From Methylobacterium durans (GTDB lineage Bacteria > Pseudomonadota > Alphaproteobacteria > Rhizobiales > Beijerinckiaceae), in assembly GCF_003173715.1 (NCBI RefSeq), contig NZ_CP029550.1, positions 2,170,001 to 2,234,000 on the forward strand: DNA of 64,000 nt. Reading direction: 5' to 3'. Below, in pieces: positions 63,644 through 64,000 of this stretch. A program made the translations under genes and the position numbers. Below the pieces are notes generated by a model that had not been told where the DNA came from, ran no database searches, and saw nothing but the letters and a program-made list of their open reading frames with translations. Every line of letters begins with the position of its first letter. Positions within the stretch are counted from its first letter, which is position 1.

Positions 63644-64000
63644 AGCCGGTTCTCCGCCACGTCCGTCGTGGTGACGCGGACCGTGCGGGTGCGGCCGCCC
63701 CGCTCGATCACGAGGTCGACGCTCTGGCCGAGGCCCGCGGCCTCGATCGCCGCGGTCAGATCCGCGAGCCGGTGCACCGGCTTGTCGCCGACGCCGACGA
63801 TGACGTCGCCGATCTCGCCCGTCTGCAGGTCGACGCCGCGCAGGCCCGCATTGGCGGCCGGCGAACCGCGCAGCACCCGCAGAACCACGACGCCGTCGAT
63901 GCCGAGGCGCGAGGCCGTCGCCTCCTGTCCGGCGATGATGCCGATGCCGGGATTGCGCACGCGGCCATTGCGGATGAGGTCCGGCACCACCCGGTTCACC
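63640..64000 (-). CDS. trypsin-like (Deg/HtrA family) protease, C-terminal PDZ part, cut by window edge
   Basis: Only the last 119 residues are visible. They begin in NRVVPDLIRNG, the linker typical of HtrA/Deg proteases, and continue with a PDZ domain (GVVVLRVLRGSPAANAGLRGVD; DVIVGVGDKPVHRLADL; VDLVIERGG). The protease domain must lie beyond base 64000. It is a periplasmic serine protease or chaperone, and its stop overlaps the start of the next gene. Confidence 0.85.
   Translation of the reverse strand, partial: VNRVVPDLIRNGRVRNPGIGIIAGQEATASRLGIDGVVVLRVLRGSPAANAGLRGVDLQTGEIGDVIVGVGDKPVHRLADLTAAIEAAGLGQSVDLVIERGGRTRTVRVTTTDVAENRL

Overview
The window looks like a chromosomal segment of a high-GC alphaproteobacterium of the order Hyphomicrobiales, most likely Methylobacterium or a close relative. 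This is an inference from gene content (MmcB, IalB, DUF2293, DUF2380, HWE histidine kinase, phasin, HTH-metK-trmB order, argH next to tlpA) and from uniformly GC-rich codon use. I ran no database search. About 75 protein genes cover most of the sequence on both strands, with one intron-containing tRNA gene and no rRNA, CRISPR array, prophage or intact insertion sequence.

Region 1 to 5.0 kb: the end of an MFS transporter, then a rightward set made of a sterol desaturase/fatty acid hydroxylase, two small membrane proteins, a DUF6166-like protein and a PanB-family enzyme that lacks two of the three usual metal ligands. A perfect palindrome precedes the set. A divergent Lrp/AsnC regulator and EamA exporter follow. 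5 to 16.4 kb: PLP-dependent sulfur amino acid enzyme, aldo/keto reductase, HAD phosphatase, IalB protein, argH divergent from a TlpA-type thioredoxin, NhaA antiporter and a NodU/CmcH carbamoyltransferase. 16.4 to 26.1 kb: HAD dehalogenase, murJ, superoxide dismutase, a gene broken by a one-base frameshift, a PAS-HWE kinase, and the HTH-metK-trmB block.

26 to 39 kb: PAP2_3 phosphatase with a DUF2380 protein, then a tRNA-Arg(CCU) gene split by a 241-nt group I intron, a degenerate nuclease-like protein beside an M48 lipoprotein protease, an ABC exporter, a PRC-barrel/MFS pair, a PAS-HTH regulator, a second PRC-barrel protein and a SWIB-domain protein. 39 to 50.5 kb: SDR with a DHA2 efflux pump, a hydrolase with a beta-hydroxyacid dehydrogenase, mmcB, DedA, pdxY, and a tightly overlapping tsaD-GNAT fusion-gpsA-OGFr operon. 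50.5 to 64 kb: orphan ABC ATPase, rpsD, murI, ergothioneine genes egtB-egtD, clpS-clpA, phasin, a penicillin-binding D-Ala-D-Ala carboxypeptidase with SPOR domain, a membrane J-domain protein and the end of a PDZ protease.

Three related copies of a roughly 110-bp palindromic intergenic repeat lie at 19.5, 24.3 and 31.3 kb. The strongest leads are the intron-split tRNA, the PanB-like cluster at the left end, the palindromic repeat family with an inverted core, and the frameshift at a C-run in an otherwise open gene.
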